Positions 23,330-35,420 of a stretch of DNA of 64,000 nt are shown here, piece after piece. The stretch is from Linyphia triangularis. Taxonomy: Eukaryota; Arthropoda; Arachnida; Araneae; Linyphiidae. Under the pieces are notes generated by a model. The model ran no database searches. It had not been told where the DNA came from and saw only the letters and a list, made by a program, of their open reading frames with translations. The translations under genes and the position numbers were made by a program. The stretch's first letter is position 1. Each line of letters opens with the position of its first letter. The stretch covers positions 46,512,069 through 46,576,068 of the forward strand of contig OZ021723.1 of the NCBI GenBank assembly GCA_963978545.1, given 5' to 3'.

Positions 23330-24257
23330 GGACTGAGAAACAAAGGGGGTCTAAGTGACTTTTCTTTCTTGATAGTTAGTCATTCTTTCTGGTATACAGC
23401 TGACCAGTCCATTCAAGTAATTAGAGTCAAGTTCACTTCATACATCGTAAACTTTCTCTTCAAACTCTGCCAATGAGTCATATTGCTTTCCGTTTACATA
23501 AAACTTTTTTGACAGATATTCCTAAACGTTTTCTATAATATATAAATCTGGAGAATACGCAGGCCATGTTAAGCGCTCGATGTTTATTTCTTCAAATCAC
23601 TTTTTAAGCATTAGAAGTGTGGCATAATGCACCATCTTGTTGAAATAGGAAGTTTTCACCACCCATAGGTAAACATATGCTAAAAGTTGTATATCTAGGA
23701 TTTAAAGATACTTCTGTGTGCTCATTAGTTGTAGTAACAAGTACTAAAACTGTCTTTTCACTTGAAGAAATAGTACCTCAAAGCATTAAAGACACACTCT
23801 GAAAACGCCTGTTCCATAAGAAAGTTTTCTCGGGCCTTAAATTGTGCCAATAATATTTTAGACCGTCTGGGCCATCCAAATTGAACCATTTTTATCAGAA
23901 ATATGAAATTTTATCATTTCACATATTCTTTCATCCATCTTAATACTGCATCTCTTCGCAAAAGCTGATGATGTCGTTTCATCGGTTGCGTGGCACTAGC
24001 CGACGTGTCATGAGCGCATCGGGGTAAAATGGTACCACTAGCGCACAAACACCTGTTTATAAGGGGAAGGAAATCCGCTACAAGGTAACATGGTACCAGA
24101 AGCGCATAAACTCTAGTTTCCCAGGGGCTCACTTCTTCATTTTACAGGAGCGAACAAAAACAGATTTATTCAATTAAGTAAACGATAGGTTTTCTTTATT
24201 TTAAAGAGACAAATCTCCAAAACTGTATTTTTTTGCGGCTAAATTTGTTACTCAGTG
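23330..24257 (-). pseudogene. Decayed Tc1-type transposase (DD34E family)
   Basis: Read on the minus strand, conceptual fragments match Tc1/mariner transposase signatures in the right order: LDGPDG with YYWHNLRPEK (about 23840-23886), FQQDGALCHTS (about 23611-23645), and WPAYSPDL followed by IIENV (about 23530-23566). In Tc1 enzymes these blocks carry the catalytic Asp residues and the region leading to the final Glu. The gene is broken by several frameshifts and stops, including a TAG where the conserved Trp after IENV is expected. The right end reads CTCAGTG next to TA (24258-24259), consistent with a Tc1-like terminus; the left end was not located. It is inactive. Confidence 0.8.
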
Positions 24258-24259
24258 TA

Positions 24260-25613
24260 TGCAGTACATATTAATAGAATTTACAATAACAAAATACGCA
24301 TTTTTATGTTTTTATTAGATACTAGGTTTTTAAATTGGAGAGCCGATTCATATTTCTTATGATGAAAACGTTCTGTTTAAATTAGAAGTTTTATTCCGTT
24401 GCACTTTTGGGGCTTATTTTAAATTCTGATAAGTTTTTGGTTTTCATATGTTTAGTTTGATTGCTTTATTTAGAGTTCCTCATTTCCACTGTGCTCTGTA
24501 TTGTTGTAAATTTTACATTTGCCAATAAAATGGCCTGCACGTTTGCAGTTTTACATGAATGCTCATCTTTTAATACAATCAGAATGCGACATTTTTATAC
24601 TTATCATCCCCATTGTTTTTAATTTTAAGTTCACCACCTCACATATCTATTTTATATCAAATGGAACATATCCATATTATACAAAACGGATATGTAAGAT
24701 GGTGTATGGACATATCCATTTATATTAAAGGCATATATCATAAGTTTGATGGAAACATTGAAAAAATAAGAATATCCAACGGATGAAATTTTGTTTCGAA
24801 AATATTTATAGTAACTTTAAAAAAAAAAAATGCATTGGTTATACCTTAACGAGTTTTTACGTGAATGTTTTTAAGTTGTTGTAACCTTCTTCTTTCTTGC
24901 TTATTTTGAGGGTAAATTTAGCTTTGAATACTAGCGAAAATGCTTCTTATTTGTAAGTATGCGTAGATTCAAAATCAGAGACCTTTTTGAATTGTGTCTG
25001 AAAGAATGTTCTAATAATGATAAATCCAACGCAATTTTTAATCACATATGTAAAACTGTTGGGGAAATAATAAATTTTTCGACTGAGAATGATATAAAAC
25101 AAAATTAGACGCGTGTACAGTCATTTTAGAAGTTTCAAACAAGTCTAATTAATTCATCCACATATGGGCATCCAAGCATTCCGCTTTACAAAAAATCAAG
25201 CAGATCGAAAAGGTGAGATGCGGTTCAGTTATTGAATGAAAAAAAAAATGCGATTCTTCTATAATTATACAAATTGCTATTATGGCGACACGCAAAAAAT
25301 GCTATTATTATTTGGCAGCAATTTTGAAAAGAAGTCAACTTAAGTCCATCACCGCCAGCTAAAATGAAGAAAATAAATTTTTGTAACAGCGTGCAAAAAA
25401 TTAAACTTTTTAATCATTTGGAATCAAAAATAGTGGCGAAAGTATCACTTTTTCGAGAGGAATGCGGGAAAGTAACTTTTTCGCACTAGTATGAAAATGA
25501 AATTTCTCGCACGCCTCGTGCGCAAATAACATATAGTCTTGCCAATGGAATGACATATTTTCAGAAGAAATTCCTTGACACAAATTGGCAACATTAATAA
25601 ATATATATATTAA
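24260..25613. other. AT-rich non-coding stretch
   Basis: No supported gene or repeat unit. Confidence 0.5.
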
Positions 25614-27036
25614 AAATAGTTTTTACCCGTAATTATAAAAAATATTGAATGCAACACATAGGAAGAAGGTTCATCGTTGCACAAAATCGAGCTCGCTTCG
25701 TTCACTGAAAAGTTCATTAACACATAAGCACAGGCTTACTTCACACGTAGAAAAGTTCATTGCTATGCAAGCATAAGCTCGCTTCACTCATTAAAATCTA
25801 ATTGCCACGTAAAGCCTTAATAAAGAAACAAAAAATCCCCGTTAATATCCCGTTAATACAATACCCCTTTAAGATTATTTTAACACTTGTTTGTTGGTTG
25901 GTTGTATTCAGATTATCTGGCGCCGTCAGCAACACGAGGGCTATAATGCGCCGAAACATTCGTCATTAAACAAGCCAACATACATTTACAAACACCCATG
26001 CCTAACACGGGACTCGAACCCGCAACCTCGCGGTCTAGAAGCTAGCACGCTAACCACTATACCGTTTGGTCGGCAACACTTGTTTGTGGAAAGCAAAATT
26101 GGAAGGCCATAAGTACTTATTTAGAAACTTTCAGAGCTTTAGGCCTATTAAAAGTTGCTTTTTGTGAAAATATTAATTAAAAAACAAATTAAAATGTTAA
26201 CCTTCTTTTTATCAAAAGTCCAATTAGAAGGCCAAAACAACTTGTATTGAAAATTTCAGAACTGTAACTCATTTCGAAATAGTTTTGTGAAATATATGTT
26301 AAAGTTAAAAAAAAATAATTAAAAAACAAATAAAATTTTAAAGTTCTGTTTTTCAAAAGTCTAATTAGAAGGCCAAAATTACTTATGTTGAAAATTTCAG
26401 AGCTGTAGCCCAATTAGAAATTGTTTTGTAAAATATTTATTAATTAATTACAAAAAATTAGTTAAAAAAGAACTAAATAAAATTTAAAATTCTGTTTTTC
26501 GATAGTCTAATTAGAAGACCAAAACTACTTATTTTGAAAATTTCAGAGCTGTAGCCCAATTAGAAATTGTTTTGTTAATTAAAAAATTAATTAAAAAAAT
26601 TAACTAAAAAAGAATTAAATAAAAATTTGAAATTCTTTTTTTCAAAAGTCCAATTAGAAGGCCAAAATTACTTATGCGGAAAATTTCAGAGCTGGTAGCT
26701 CTATTAGAAATCGTTTTGTAAAATATATATTAATTAATTAAAAAAATTAATTTAAAAATAACTAATTAAAATTTTAACATTCTGATTTTCAAAAGTCCAA
26801 TTAGAAGGCTAAAGGTACTTATGTTGAAAATTTCAGAGCTGTATCTCTATTTTAAGATACTTTGTAAAAAAAAATTAATTCAAAAAGAGCTAATTAAAAT
26901 TTTAACATTCTGTTTGACATAAGTAAAATTAGGAGGCCTAAACTTCTTATGTTGAAAATTTCAGAGCTCTACTCCAATTTTAAGTAGGTTTCTATAGATC
27001 CACAGACAGACACACAGCTTGTTTTATTATTATAGA
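25614..27036 (-). mobile_element. Helitron-like non-autonomous element
   Basis: On the minus strand it starts TCTATAATAATAAAACAAGC directly after an A, then a GTGTGTCTGTCTGTGGATC stretch. Helitrons characteristically start with TC inserted after A. The interior is a degenerate tandem array of ~135-140-bp units, each with CTGAAATTTTCAACATAAG. The 3' part has short repeats with AAGCGAGCT words as in the copy at 29033. The terminal block is degenerate (ACGGGTAAAAACTA on the minus strand), so the left boundary is approximate. A SINE interrupts it at 25894-26074. No Rep/helicase is present. Confidence 0.6.
25894..26074 (-). mobile_element. tRNA-derived SINE family I, full length
   Basis: A 181-bp copy with intact A and B boxes. 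It is flanked by the 12-bp duplication AACACTTGTTTG (25882-25893 and 26075-26086), and the surrounding sequence is the Helitron-like element. The corresponding uninterrupted site lies near 30015-30035 in the copy at 29033. Confidence 0.93.
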
Positions 27037-27638
27037 TAACCAACACATTATAAAACACCTTATAAGCACATTTATTATAAACTGTGTATTTTTTCAAACT
27101 TTTTATTTAAAAACTTATAATTAAATAAATATTGAAGCCAGATTCACAATTCTTCATGTCTCGCACATCCGCATGTCCGTTCTAATAACATCCTAATTAG
27201 TCATTTTAATTGCAATTAGCTAATTCAAAAATTAACGGAAGAATAAAGTTTACGTTTAAAAATGCATCATTTTTAATTTTGATGTACTGTTAAGAAGTTT
27301 GAAATTATAACATAAAAATTAAAGAATGGAGATCCTACCCTCTGCACATAAACTAGCAGTTTGTGCGCTCATGGTACCATTCGCTCATTACTCGTCGGCT
27401 CGTGCCACGACACCGTTTCATCAAGTATGGATTTTATACATTTTTATGTATTTGGTGTCGTTTGGTGTCGTTGCATGAAACTTTGAAGCGTCTACTTATC
27501 CGAGAGCTACCTTTTTGTTTAATCCACTATATCCAGCATAGGAATTTTTGTAAATAAAAACTTCCACAGCCACGGGAAAAGTTCATATCAATAAATTTGA
27601 AACTTACGATCTTGCTGATTTTTTTCTTTGATGGATGA
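27037..27638. other. AT-rich DNA with a short shared word block
   Basis: 27357-27430 resembles, in inverse orientation, 23985-24070 next to the Tc1 relic (GTTTGTGCGCT, TGGTACCATT, CGTCGGCT, GTGCCACG, CGTTTCATC). This may be a terminal fragment of the same or a related element. No gene is seen. Confidence 0.45.
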
Positions 27639-28721
27639 CAGTGGCGGCCCGTGGTAGAAAATGTTAGTGAGGCCGGAAACATGCGACTTCACAAGATTCC
27701 TCCCCACACCCCAAATACCCACACACTTTCCACAATCATGTACTTACACTCGAACTTTTTAAAAATAATTATTATCTTAAAAACTGGATTTTTTTTTGCA
27801 CTTTAAAGTACATAATTAGTAATGATGTTTAAATGAAAAAAATTCAGTTTTATTCAAAAATTAATTATCTAATTAACATTGAACTCGTTATAATTTGAAT
27901 ATTTTTTAACAGTGATTATTCGAGTTTTATCGGGCCAAGAAAAGAAATTATGGTTGGAAATTGTTCGTAATATCATTCTTAACGCTTTGAACTTCCATCT
28001 AGTTTCTAGAATATATAGTTATTTAAGTTTTTAATTATTTTTTTTCAATTTTAAACTTTAATAGTAAAAAAAAATCGAAATTTTTCTAAAAATCTAGAAA
28101 AATTCATTTTCTTTTCCAATTAATTTGACTGAGGTTCAAAACATGCAGATTTGAATTCTCAAATAATTTTTTAAAAAGATTATATTAAACTTCAGTTATC
28201 TCTGTTTAAATGAAGTTTCATGTGCCAAAAACACGATTTTTTAGACAATGAGTTTAAAATATTCAAATTTATTTTCAGAATAAAATAGTGCCTCAAATTA
28301 ATAAAATAAGTCTCTAGCCTTCAGATGATACAATTATCTTGCAAAAAATTCCATCTATAGATCATTTTAAAGAAGAGATTCTCAAGGGCTGCCGAAGTCG
28401 AAAAATTACTGATCTGGCTGCCTCGTTACACATTACGTAAAGGCTCTATTGGATTCTATTGGTTACCATGGCAACGTCGCAGTCGAAACGCGTTTAAAGA
28501 ACACATGGCTGCCGTTCGGAGAAAGATTACCTTGATTGGAAACGGGTTTTCCCCCCTCATGAATTGAGTATTGAGGCAAGAAGTTTGTTGTTTGTCAGAT
28601 TTTCTTACACTTACGGTAGAAATTGAATCTTCATTTCAGAAAATTGTAAAATAATTTAAGTTTTGAACTAATAAATTTAGATGTAGCCCTCTGTAGTGCT
28701 ATAGTGCACGAACCTTCACTG
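27639..28721. mobile_element. Non-autonomous hAT element, longer relative of 6813-7368
   Basis: Starts CAGTGGCGGCCCGTGG and ends GCACGAACCTTCACTG, an imperfect terminal inverted repeat of hAT type. The right ~580 bp aligns with 6813-7368 (shared blocks include TTAAATGAAGTTTCA, ACACGATTTTTTAGA, ATGGCTGCCGTTCGGA and CATGAATTGAGTATT). The extra ~500 bp near the left end is absent from the shorter copy, so the short copy is an internally deleted relative or this one carries an insertion. The flanking octamers ATGGATGA and GTGTGAGC do not match well. There is no transposase frame. Confidence 0.75.
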
Positions 28722-29032
28722 GTGTGAGCGTATTTCGGTTAGACTATAATGAGCCTGGTTTTCATTTTCTTTCTGTTTTGGAAGAAAATTCATAAATGAA
28801 ATTATAAACTTTTCGTTTACTCTCCTCATTAGTATAATAGCAAAACTTTAAGCAGAAAATATTTTATTAAAATAATAAAATTGCTTTATATTTATTAATT
28901 TACAGAAATTTTATCTGCGATAAAAAAAAAATTATTTTTCTGTTGGAAATTAAAAAAAAAGTAGCTAAAATTATTACATTTTAATGTAAAAAATGTGTAT
29001 TATTGTAAAAGTAATACAAATTCAAATACTTG
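28722..29032. other. AT-rich spacer
   Basis: Just over 300 bp with no feature. Confidence 0.5.
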
Positions 29033-30445
29033 TCTATATAATAAAACAAGCTGTCTGTCTGTGTGTCTGTCTGTGGCTCTGTGGATCTATAGAAACCTAC
29101 TTAAAATTGGAGTAGAGCTCTGAAATTTTCAACAGAAGAAGTTTGGCCTTCTAAATTTTATGTATGTCAAATAGAATGTTAAAATTTTAATTAGTTCTTT
29201 TTTAATTAATATTTTAATTAATTTTTATTTTACAAAGTGACTTCAAATAGAGATACAGCTCTGAAATTTTCAACATAAGTAGTTTTAGCCTTGTCTTTTG
29301 AAAAACAGAATTTTAAATTTTTATTTAGTTTCTTTTTAAATAATTTTTAATTAATTAATATTTTACAAAACGATTTCTAATAGGGCTGCAGCTCTAAAAA
29401 TTTCAACATAAGTAGTTTTGGCCTTCTTATTGGACTTAAGAAAAACAGAATTTTAAATTTTTGTTTAGTTCGTTATTAATTAATTTTTTTAATTAAATAA
29501 TATATATTTTACAAAACGGTTTCTGATAGAGCTACAGCTCTGAAATTTTCAACATAAGTAGTTTTAGCCTTCTAATTGGACTTTTGAAAAACTGAATTTC
29601 AAATTTTTATTTAGTTGTTTTAAATTAATTTTTAAAAATTAATTAATAACTATATTTTACAAAACGATTTCGAATAGGGTTACAGCTCTGAAATTTTCAA
29701 CATAAGTAGTTTTGGCCTTGTAATTAGACTTTTGAAAAACAGAATTTAAAATTTTTATTTAGTTTTTTTTTAATTAATTTTTAAAAATAATTAACAAATA
29801 TTTTACAAAACGATTTCTACTTGGGCTACAGTTCTAAAATTTTAAACACAAGTAGTTTTGGCATTCTAATTGGACTATTGACAAAAAAGAATGTTAAAAT
29901 TTTAATTTGGTTTTTCATTTTTTTTAATTAATATTTTCACAAAAAGCGACTTCTAATAGGCTTAGAGCTCTGAAAGTTTCAACATAAGTAGTTTTGGCCT
30001 TCTAATTTTGCTTTTCACCAAACAAGTGTTAAAATAATCTTAAAGGGGTGTTGTACTATTGTATTAATGGGGGGATTTTTTTTTGTGTCTCGACAGTCGA
30101 CAGGGGAGAGGCTTCTAATATTAAGGCTTTACGTAGCCTTTTAGTGAGTGAAGCTAGCTTATGCTTACGCAACAATGAACCTTTCAGCGAGAGAAGCGAG
30201 CCAATGCTTGCATAGCAATGAATCTTTCAACGAGTGAAGTAATCCTGTACTTATGTATCAATGAACTTTTCAGCGAACGAAGCGAGCTCGACTTTGCGTA
30301 GCGATGAACCTTCCTGTGTGAGTGAAATTCCAAAAACTGGGACCTATACACCAATGACGGATTTCCACAAGGCGAGCTCGACTCATAGCTAGCTAAAATA
30401 TTGCACATGTTAAAATTTCGTAGCTAAGCACGGGTATTCAGCTAG
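29033..30445 (+). mobile_element. Helitron-like non-autonomous element, best preserved
   Basis: Starts TCTATATAATAAAACAAGC, then CTGTCTGTCTGTGTGTC. It contains about seven degenerate ~140-bp units, each with CTGAAATTTTCAACATAAGT and a TTAATTAAT-rich linker, then a region of AACGAAGCGAGCT words. It ends GCACGGGTATTCAGCTAG followed by TT. A TC start and a CTAG (CTRR) end followed by T fit Helitrons, although the base before TC is G rather than the usual A. The subterminal hairpin is weak (TAGCT...AGCTA). No protein is encoded. A foldback or satellite-bearing element of another class remains possible. Confidence 0.68.
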
Positions 30446-30534
30446 TTAAAAATATTTTAACGGCTATCCATGTAATGTAAACACGAAATTTTTTCTTACT
30501 TTGATATGAGTAGGTAAAAAATGACAGTCCGAAG

Positions 30535-31045
30535 CCAGGGCGGTGCCGGTGCAGGGATGAGGGATGACGACGTCACCGGAAGTGGACGTGACCGGATATG
30601 ACGTCACCGGAAGGCACGTGACCGGAAGTGGAGTTGAGTTGTTCCCCTCCTGCTGCTGTTTTAGTTTCGGTTTCGTTATAAGCTGTTTGTGTATGACGTC
30701 ACAGTGGGAATGACGTCATAATGTGTTTTATATCAAAGTTTTGATCGGTGGCAACACTTTTTTAGTTTAGGTTTATCTAGCAGATGGAGTTGAGTTGTTC
30801 TAGGGCTGCTTCTTAGTGAATAAGTTAGAGTGATAGGGTTTTATTGCGTGACGTCACAGTGGGTATGACGTCATAATTTGTTTTATATCAAAGTTTTGAG
30901 TGGTGGCAACACTTTTTAGTTTCGATTTACCTTTCAGACGGAGTTGAGTTGTTCTAGGGCTGCTTCTTAGCGAATAAGTTAGAGTTATAGGTATTTTTAC
31001 TAGTGACGTCATAGTGGATATGACGTCATAACTTACTTTATATTA
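30535..31045. repeat. 155-bp tandem repeat with paired CRE-like motifs
   Basis: The palindrome TGACGTCA occurs in pairs starting 17 bp apart at 30694/30711, 30849/30866 and 31004/31021, and successive pairs are exactly 155 bp apart. Each unit also holds GGTGGCAACACTTTTT, GGAGTTGAGTTGTTC and AATAAGTTAGAGT. Upstream (30560-30640) there is one further TGACGTCA (30599-30606), a GACGTCA and two ACCGGAAGTG words, the ETS-factor core. TGACGTCA is the classic CREB/ATF site. A promoter or enhancer array is therefore conceivable, but no adjacent transcription unit is recognised. Confidence 0.8.
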
Positions 31046-31623
31046 GAGATCGGCAAAATACTTGCTTGCGATTAGTCGGTTTTAGACACATCACCAAATA
31101 CTCTCTTCTCATTGGTTGAAATGTGTCACATGATTTCATTGGCCATACAGTTTAGTAAGATAGTTTTCTTCAAAATTTAAGGTAGTGGCACCATCTAGGA
31201 ATGAATTTAAGACTCATTTACATTAAATTTCTAAGATCAGAGATACATGCAAATAAAAAATCTTAACACGACATTTAAGTTTAATTAAAGTGAAGGCCAT
31301 TTGCTAAAGGTCTAAAGAACCCTAGCCCCGAACTACACGTGACATTTCAATATTTTACCAAACAATTGTTAAAATATCGACTATCGGACGCTGCCTTCAT
31401 GGGAACTCATCTACCCACCCCCCTTCCCTAACCAATTTTGAATAAGCTAATTTGAAAGACTTTAGAAAATGTTAATTATTTTTAAGCTAAATTTTAAAAG
31501 TGAGGACCCACCTCCGGCCCGATACCTCTTTTAGGAAGAATTGGTACCGCCTCACTCCTCCCTATAAGAAGAAAAAAAACTTATTCCAAAGAACGTATAT
31601 TTCTTTGAAATATGAGGTCACTA
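31046..31623 (+). repeat. PSR-A, leader part (left of the 10.3-kb insert)
   Basis: Aligns almost base for base with 51290-51833, from CTTGCTTGCGATT through CAGTTTAGTAAGATAGTTTT, ATCGACTATCGGACG and GAGGACCCACCTCC to GAAATATGAGGTCACTA. The alignment stops exactly at a TA, where the long insert begins, and resumes at 41966. Confidence 0.88.
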
Positions 31624-31774
31624 CCCAGATAGCATTTTATCCTTTTAAAACCCTTGTCTAAACCTCTCAAGCGAAAAGGGAGTAAGGTTCAGATGACAAG
31701 GGAGTAACCATCATAAAACCTTGAAGAAAGGGTCCTAGTCTCCAGACGTCAAGCTTTTGGTAACCATTTCATGA

Positions 31775-32010
31775 CCCCCCTTGCCACAAGGCTTTCGCCG
31801 TAAAGGGTATGTAAACCTTTTCGGGATGAGCTTGCCACAAGGTTTTCGTAAAGGGTATGTAAACCTTTTCGTGATAAGCCTGCCACACGGTTTTTGCCGT
31901 AAGGGTTGTATAAGCCTTTTCATAATAGGCTTGCCAAAAGGTTTTCACTGTAAAGGGTGTGTAAACCTTTTCACTCTGAGGTTCCCACCCTGTAGATATA
32001 GGAAAGGTTG
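31775..32010. repeat. Left subterminal repeats of the 10.3-kb insertion
   Basis: Four degenerate ~55-bp units, each with the pattern TTGCCACAAGG, TTTTCG, TAAAGGGTATGTAAACCTTT. CCTTTTCG and AAGGTTTTCG words recur, and similar words occur near the right end. Repeated subterminal motifs in DNA transposons often bind transposase. Open frames on both strands here are produced by the repeats. Confidence 0.75.
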
Positions 32011-32679
32011 CAAAAACTTTCCTTTATAAAGTATCATTTATCTTTTGTGTTCAAAAAGAAGTACTTAATTGGGAGAGTTCCAATATTGTCGGAAAATGCT
32101 TTAAATTTAGTGGCTAATGAAAAATTAATATTTATTCTATAGGAATTTAATTACAATTTGCCTTTAATGGTATCAATCATAACCCAATTTATTGATAAAT
32201 TTTAATTTATTTGCTAGGTAGAACTTACTAGAATAATAAACACAATTTACTTTTTTTTGTAAAGAATTTAAAAAAAAAAATAAAGATTCAAAATTCAATA
32301 AAAAATTATGTATATATTATTAAAAAAATGCATTGAGATCTTAGTAGGTTGCGTTAGACAATTTAAATTGCATTAAAATTTGTTTTAAAGGGTTAATCCA
32401 AGCTACTTATAGTTTTATTATTAGAAACATATACAACTAAAAATGCATTTTTACTGATAATTCTTTTTTAGATAATTCTTTATTTTGAAGTAAACAAACA
32501 CAAATGAGTTGCTTTTTCATTTTATACAAAGAATATAATTTAAACATGATTTTAAATATATACTACATATATTTCTTCATTTATTTGCTGCATCTGACAA
32601 GAAGTTTCTGGAAGATTCTTGAGGAAAACTAAAGGGAATCCCATTCATTTCTATCTGAAAAAAATAAACAAATTTAAAA

Positions 32680-33675
32680 TCTATAATAATAAAACAAGCT
32701 GTGTGTCTGTCTGTTTGTGGATCTGTTATAGAAACCTACTTAAAATTGGAGTAGAGCTCTGAAATTTTCAACACAAGAAGTTTTGACCTTCTAATTTATG
32801 AATGTCAAACAGAATGTAAAATTTTAATTAGTTCTTTTTTAATTAATATTTTAACTAACTTTTATTTTACAAAGTGACTTCAAATAGAGATACAGCTCTG
32901 AAATTTTCAACATAAGTAATTTTGGCCTTCTTATTGAACTATTGAAAAAAAGAATTTTAAATTTATTGTTAGTTTTTTCTTTAATTAATTAGTAAATATT
33001 TTACAAAACGGTTTCTAATAGAGCTACAGCTCTGACATTTTCAACATAAGTAGATTTAGCCTTCTAATTGGACTTTTAAAAAACGGAATTTTAAATTTTT
33101 ATTTAGTTCTTTTTAATTAATTAATAACTATTCTACAAAATGATATCCAATATTGCTACAGCTCTGAAATTTTCAACATAAGTAGTTTTGTCTTTTATTT
33201 GGCCTTTTTTTGAAAAACAGAGTTTCAAATTTTTATTTAGTTCCTTTTTAATTATTATTTTTTTTTTTTTTTAAATTTATTAATATATATTTAACAAAAC
33301 GATATCTAATAGAGCTGCAGCTCTGAAATTTTCAACATAAGTAGTTGTGCCCTCCTAATTGGACGTTTGAAAAACATAATTTTACATTTTTATTTAGTTC
33401 TTTTTTAATTAATTAAAAAATATTTTACAAAACGATTTCTATTTGGGCTACAGTTCTGAAATTTTCAATACAAGTAGTTTTCGCATTCTAATTGGACTAT
33501 TGACAAACAGAATGTTAAAATTTTAATTTGATTTTCGATTGATTCTTTGAATTATTATTTTTATTTTTAACAAAAAGCGACTTCTAATAGGCCTAGAGCT
33601 TTGAAAGTTTCAACATAAATAGTTTTGGCTTTCTAATTTTGCTTTCCACAAATATGTGTTAAAATAATCTTAACC
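32680..33675 (+). mobile_element. Helitron-like element, 3'-truncated
   Basis: Starts TCTATAATAATAAAACAAGC directly after A. It has the GTGTGTCTGTCTGT stretch and the same ~140-bp internal units as the copies at 25614 and 29033. Homology ends near AAAATAATCTTAA at about 33672, before the repeat-rich 3' part and CTAG terminus, so the 3' end is missing. It is nested in the 10.3-kb insertion. Confidence 0.6.
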
Positions 33676-33975
33676 CCCTGAAACCTACAGCCCCCGAGAA
33701 TTATAGTTCTCGGGCGGTTTCGGGCGTTTTGGGATCTTCGAGGTTTGGGGGGTCTGGTCAGCTTCCTCACCTCCTGTGGTGTTGATTTATAGGGGGCAGT
33801 TCACTCCTGTCAACTCCGAGAAGCAGAGTCTTGTGGCGAATTTTTTTTTTTCTTTCTTTTGCATGGGACATTTAGTAGAAACTCTTTCCGCGCGGGAACT
33901 TTTACTAGAGAATTGCCAAGTTTTACAAAATAATTTGCGTTTTGGTTCGCAAAACTTTAAATACATATGAAATAA
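33676..33975. other. GC-richer patch with a perfect hairpin
   Basis: 33693-33714 is CCCGAGAA-TTATAG-TTCTCGGG, an 8-bp perfect stem with a 6-nt loop. A TTTATAGGGGGCAG stretch follows near 33788, which on the minus strand reads CCCCCTATAAATC, a TATA-box-like word. The base composition stands out from the surroundings. The function is unknown: it could be a promoter or LTR fragment. The frame at 33776-33970 has no recognised domain. Confidence 0.4.
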
Positions 33976-34907
33976 ACCATGCTATTGATATTGTTAAATA
34001 AAATTATAATATTTAGCTAAACTTCTTGAAGAAATTAATTATTTCGTCAAGACAGATTCCTCTATAAATTGTTTTAGTCGCATACAACTGCGAACTCAAA
34101 TATTTGTGAATTTTTGACTCATTTTCAAATGACGTTATTCTTTTTTTTTTTTCGCGAGACATAATTATATAACCCATGAAAACAAAGTTTTAAATATTAA
34201 TCCTTTATATACATCGCCGATTCTGTTAACAGCGTGTGCTTGGTGCTTGTATCTAATTTTAAATATCAAACACATTTATATCAGCAAAATGTGTTGCAAA
34301 CTACGTTTCAAAATGTATTTATTAGAAATGAACGTGCATTTATGCATTCACATCCAAACATCTTTTTTTTTTTATTTTGATTAAAACAATTTTATTATTT
34401 ATTTATTTAAAAAAAATTTGGCAATATCAAAGAGTTTCAACAATGATCGGCTTACTGCTATTTTAGCGCGATTGGATGAAGGCAAGTTAGTTTATTAGTA
34501 TTCCGTATAAGCAACTTTTTAGTGACAATAACAGCCCCAAAATGTGAAAGAATGTATTACCATCGACATCGAATCTATCTACCAACTTTCAGCCCGCTTG
34601 GATGACGGCAAGGTGGGTTAATTAAGCATCCGCAGACTTGCACTCTATCGACACTCACACAAAATCGAAGTTAATTTAAAGAATTCAAAATACATCCTTT
34701 ATTGAAACTTTAATGCCTCTAATACGTACGTTATTGAAATATTCGATTTTTCTTAGATGCTATTTTATAATTTTAGGTGAAATGAAAGTACTCCCCTCGC
34801 TCGATAAAAATTTAACACTCCCTGTTTCACCACGATTAATAATTTGGTATTGAAGATCAGAACAAATAAAGGATTCTACTTACGTAGGATTGCTTAGCCA
34901 TATGAAG
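33976..34907. other. AT-rich non-coding stretch
   Basis: No supported gene. It holds T-runs and unremarkable sequence within the 10.3-kb insertion. Confidence 0.5.
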
Positions 34908-34975
34908 TCCGTGGCGTATACAGGGAGGAGGCTGATAGGGCTACAGCTCCCTGAAAATTGAGAAAAATTATATTT
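34908..34975 (+). mobile_element. Fossil left end of a hAT element
   Basis: GGAGGCTGATAGGGCTACAG and CTCCCTGAAAATT align with the left-terminal block of the hAT element at 61453 (GGTGGCTGATGGGGCTGCAG, then CCTCCCGAAATTTTC). The matching right end was not found and the terminus itself (GGCGTATACAGGG) is degenerate, so only this end fragment is claimed. Confidence 0.5.
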
Positions 34976-35196
34976 CCAAGTGTAATGTAACAATTTTTGT
35001 AAATAGTTAATACTTAATATCCTCATTTAACTAACTTTTCGAGTCAGTCATTTTTTCAAAATAATTATAACAACGAGAAATGAACACAAAAATACAAGCA
35101 CATCTATTTCATTTCAAACTCTTCCGATTTTACATTTCTTTCTCATTTCTATATGCTGGGGTCATGACGTCCTTCAGATGGTCAGAGCAGAGAAAA

Positions 35197-35260
35197 CTTG
35201 AACATCTTACCTTGAACATCTTACCTTGAACATCTTACCTTGAACATCACCTTGAACATT
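35197..35260. repeat. 14-bp tandem repeat
   Basis: CTTGAACATCTTAC is repeated at 35197, 35211 and 35225. A shortened unit starts at 35239 and another copy of CTTGAACAT at 35251. Confidence 0.9.
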
Positions 35261-35420
35261 TACTGATTCCCTGAAAGAGCATGCGTAGACACAAGACTTC
35301 TCCCTCCTGATACCAATAATACAAATCTGCCATAGAAAATCTGGTAAAATTTTATGAAAGAGGTTTTCTTGGTTTTCAAAACATCATCGAAGCAGATTAG
35401 GAAATATGGAAAACAAAATA

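Noticed and set aside
31735..32029. Opposing frames of 62 and 82 codons
   Set aside because: They arise from the ~55-bp subterminal repeats and encode only the repeated word.
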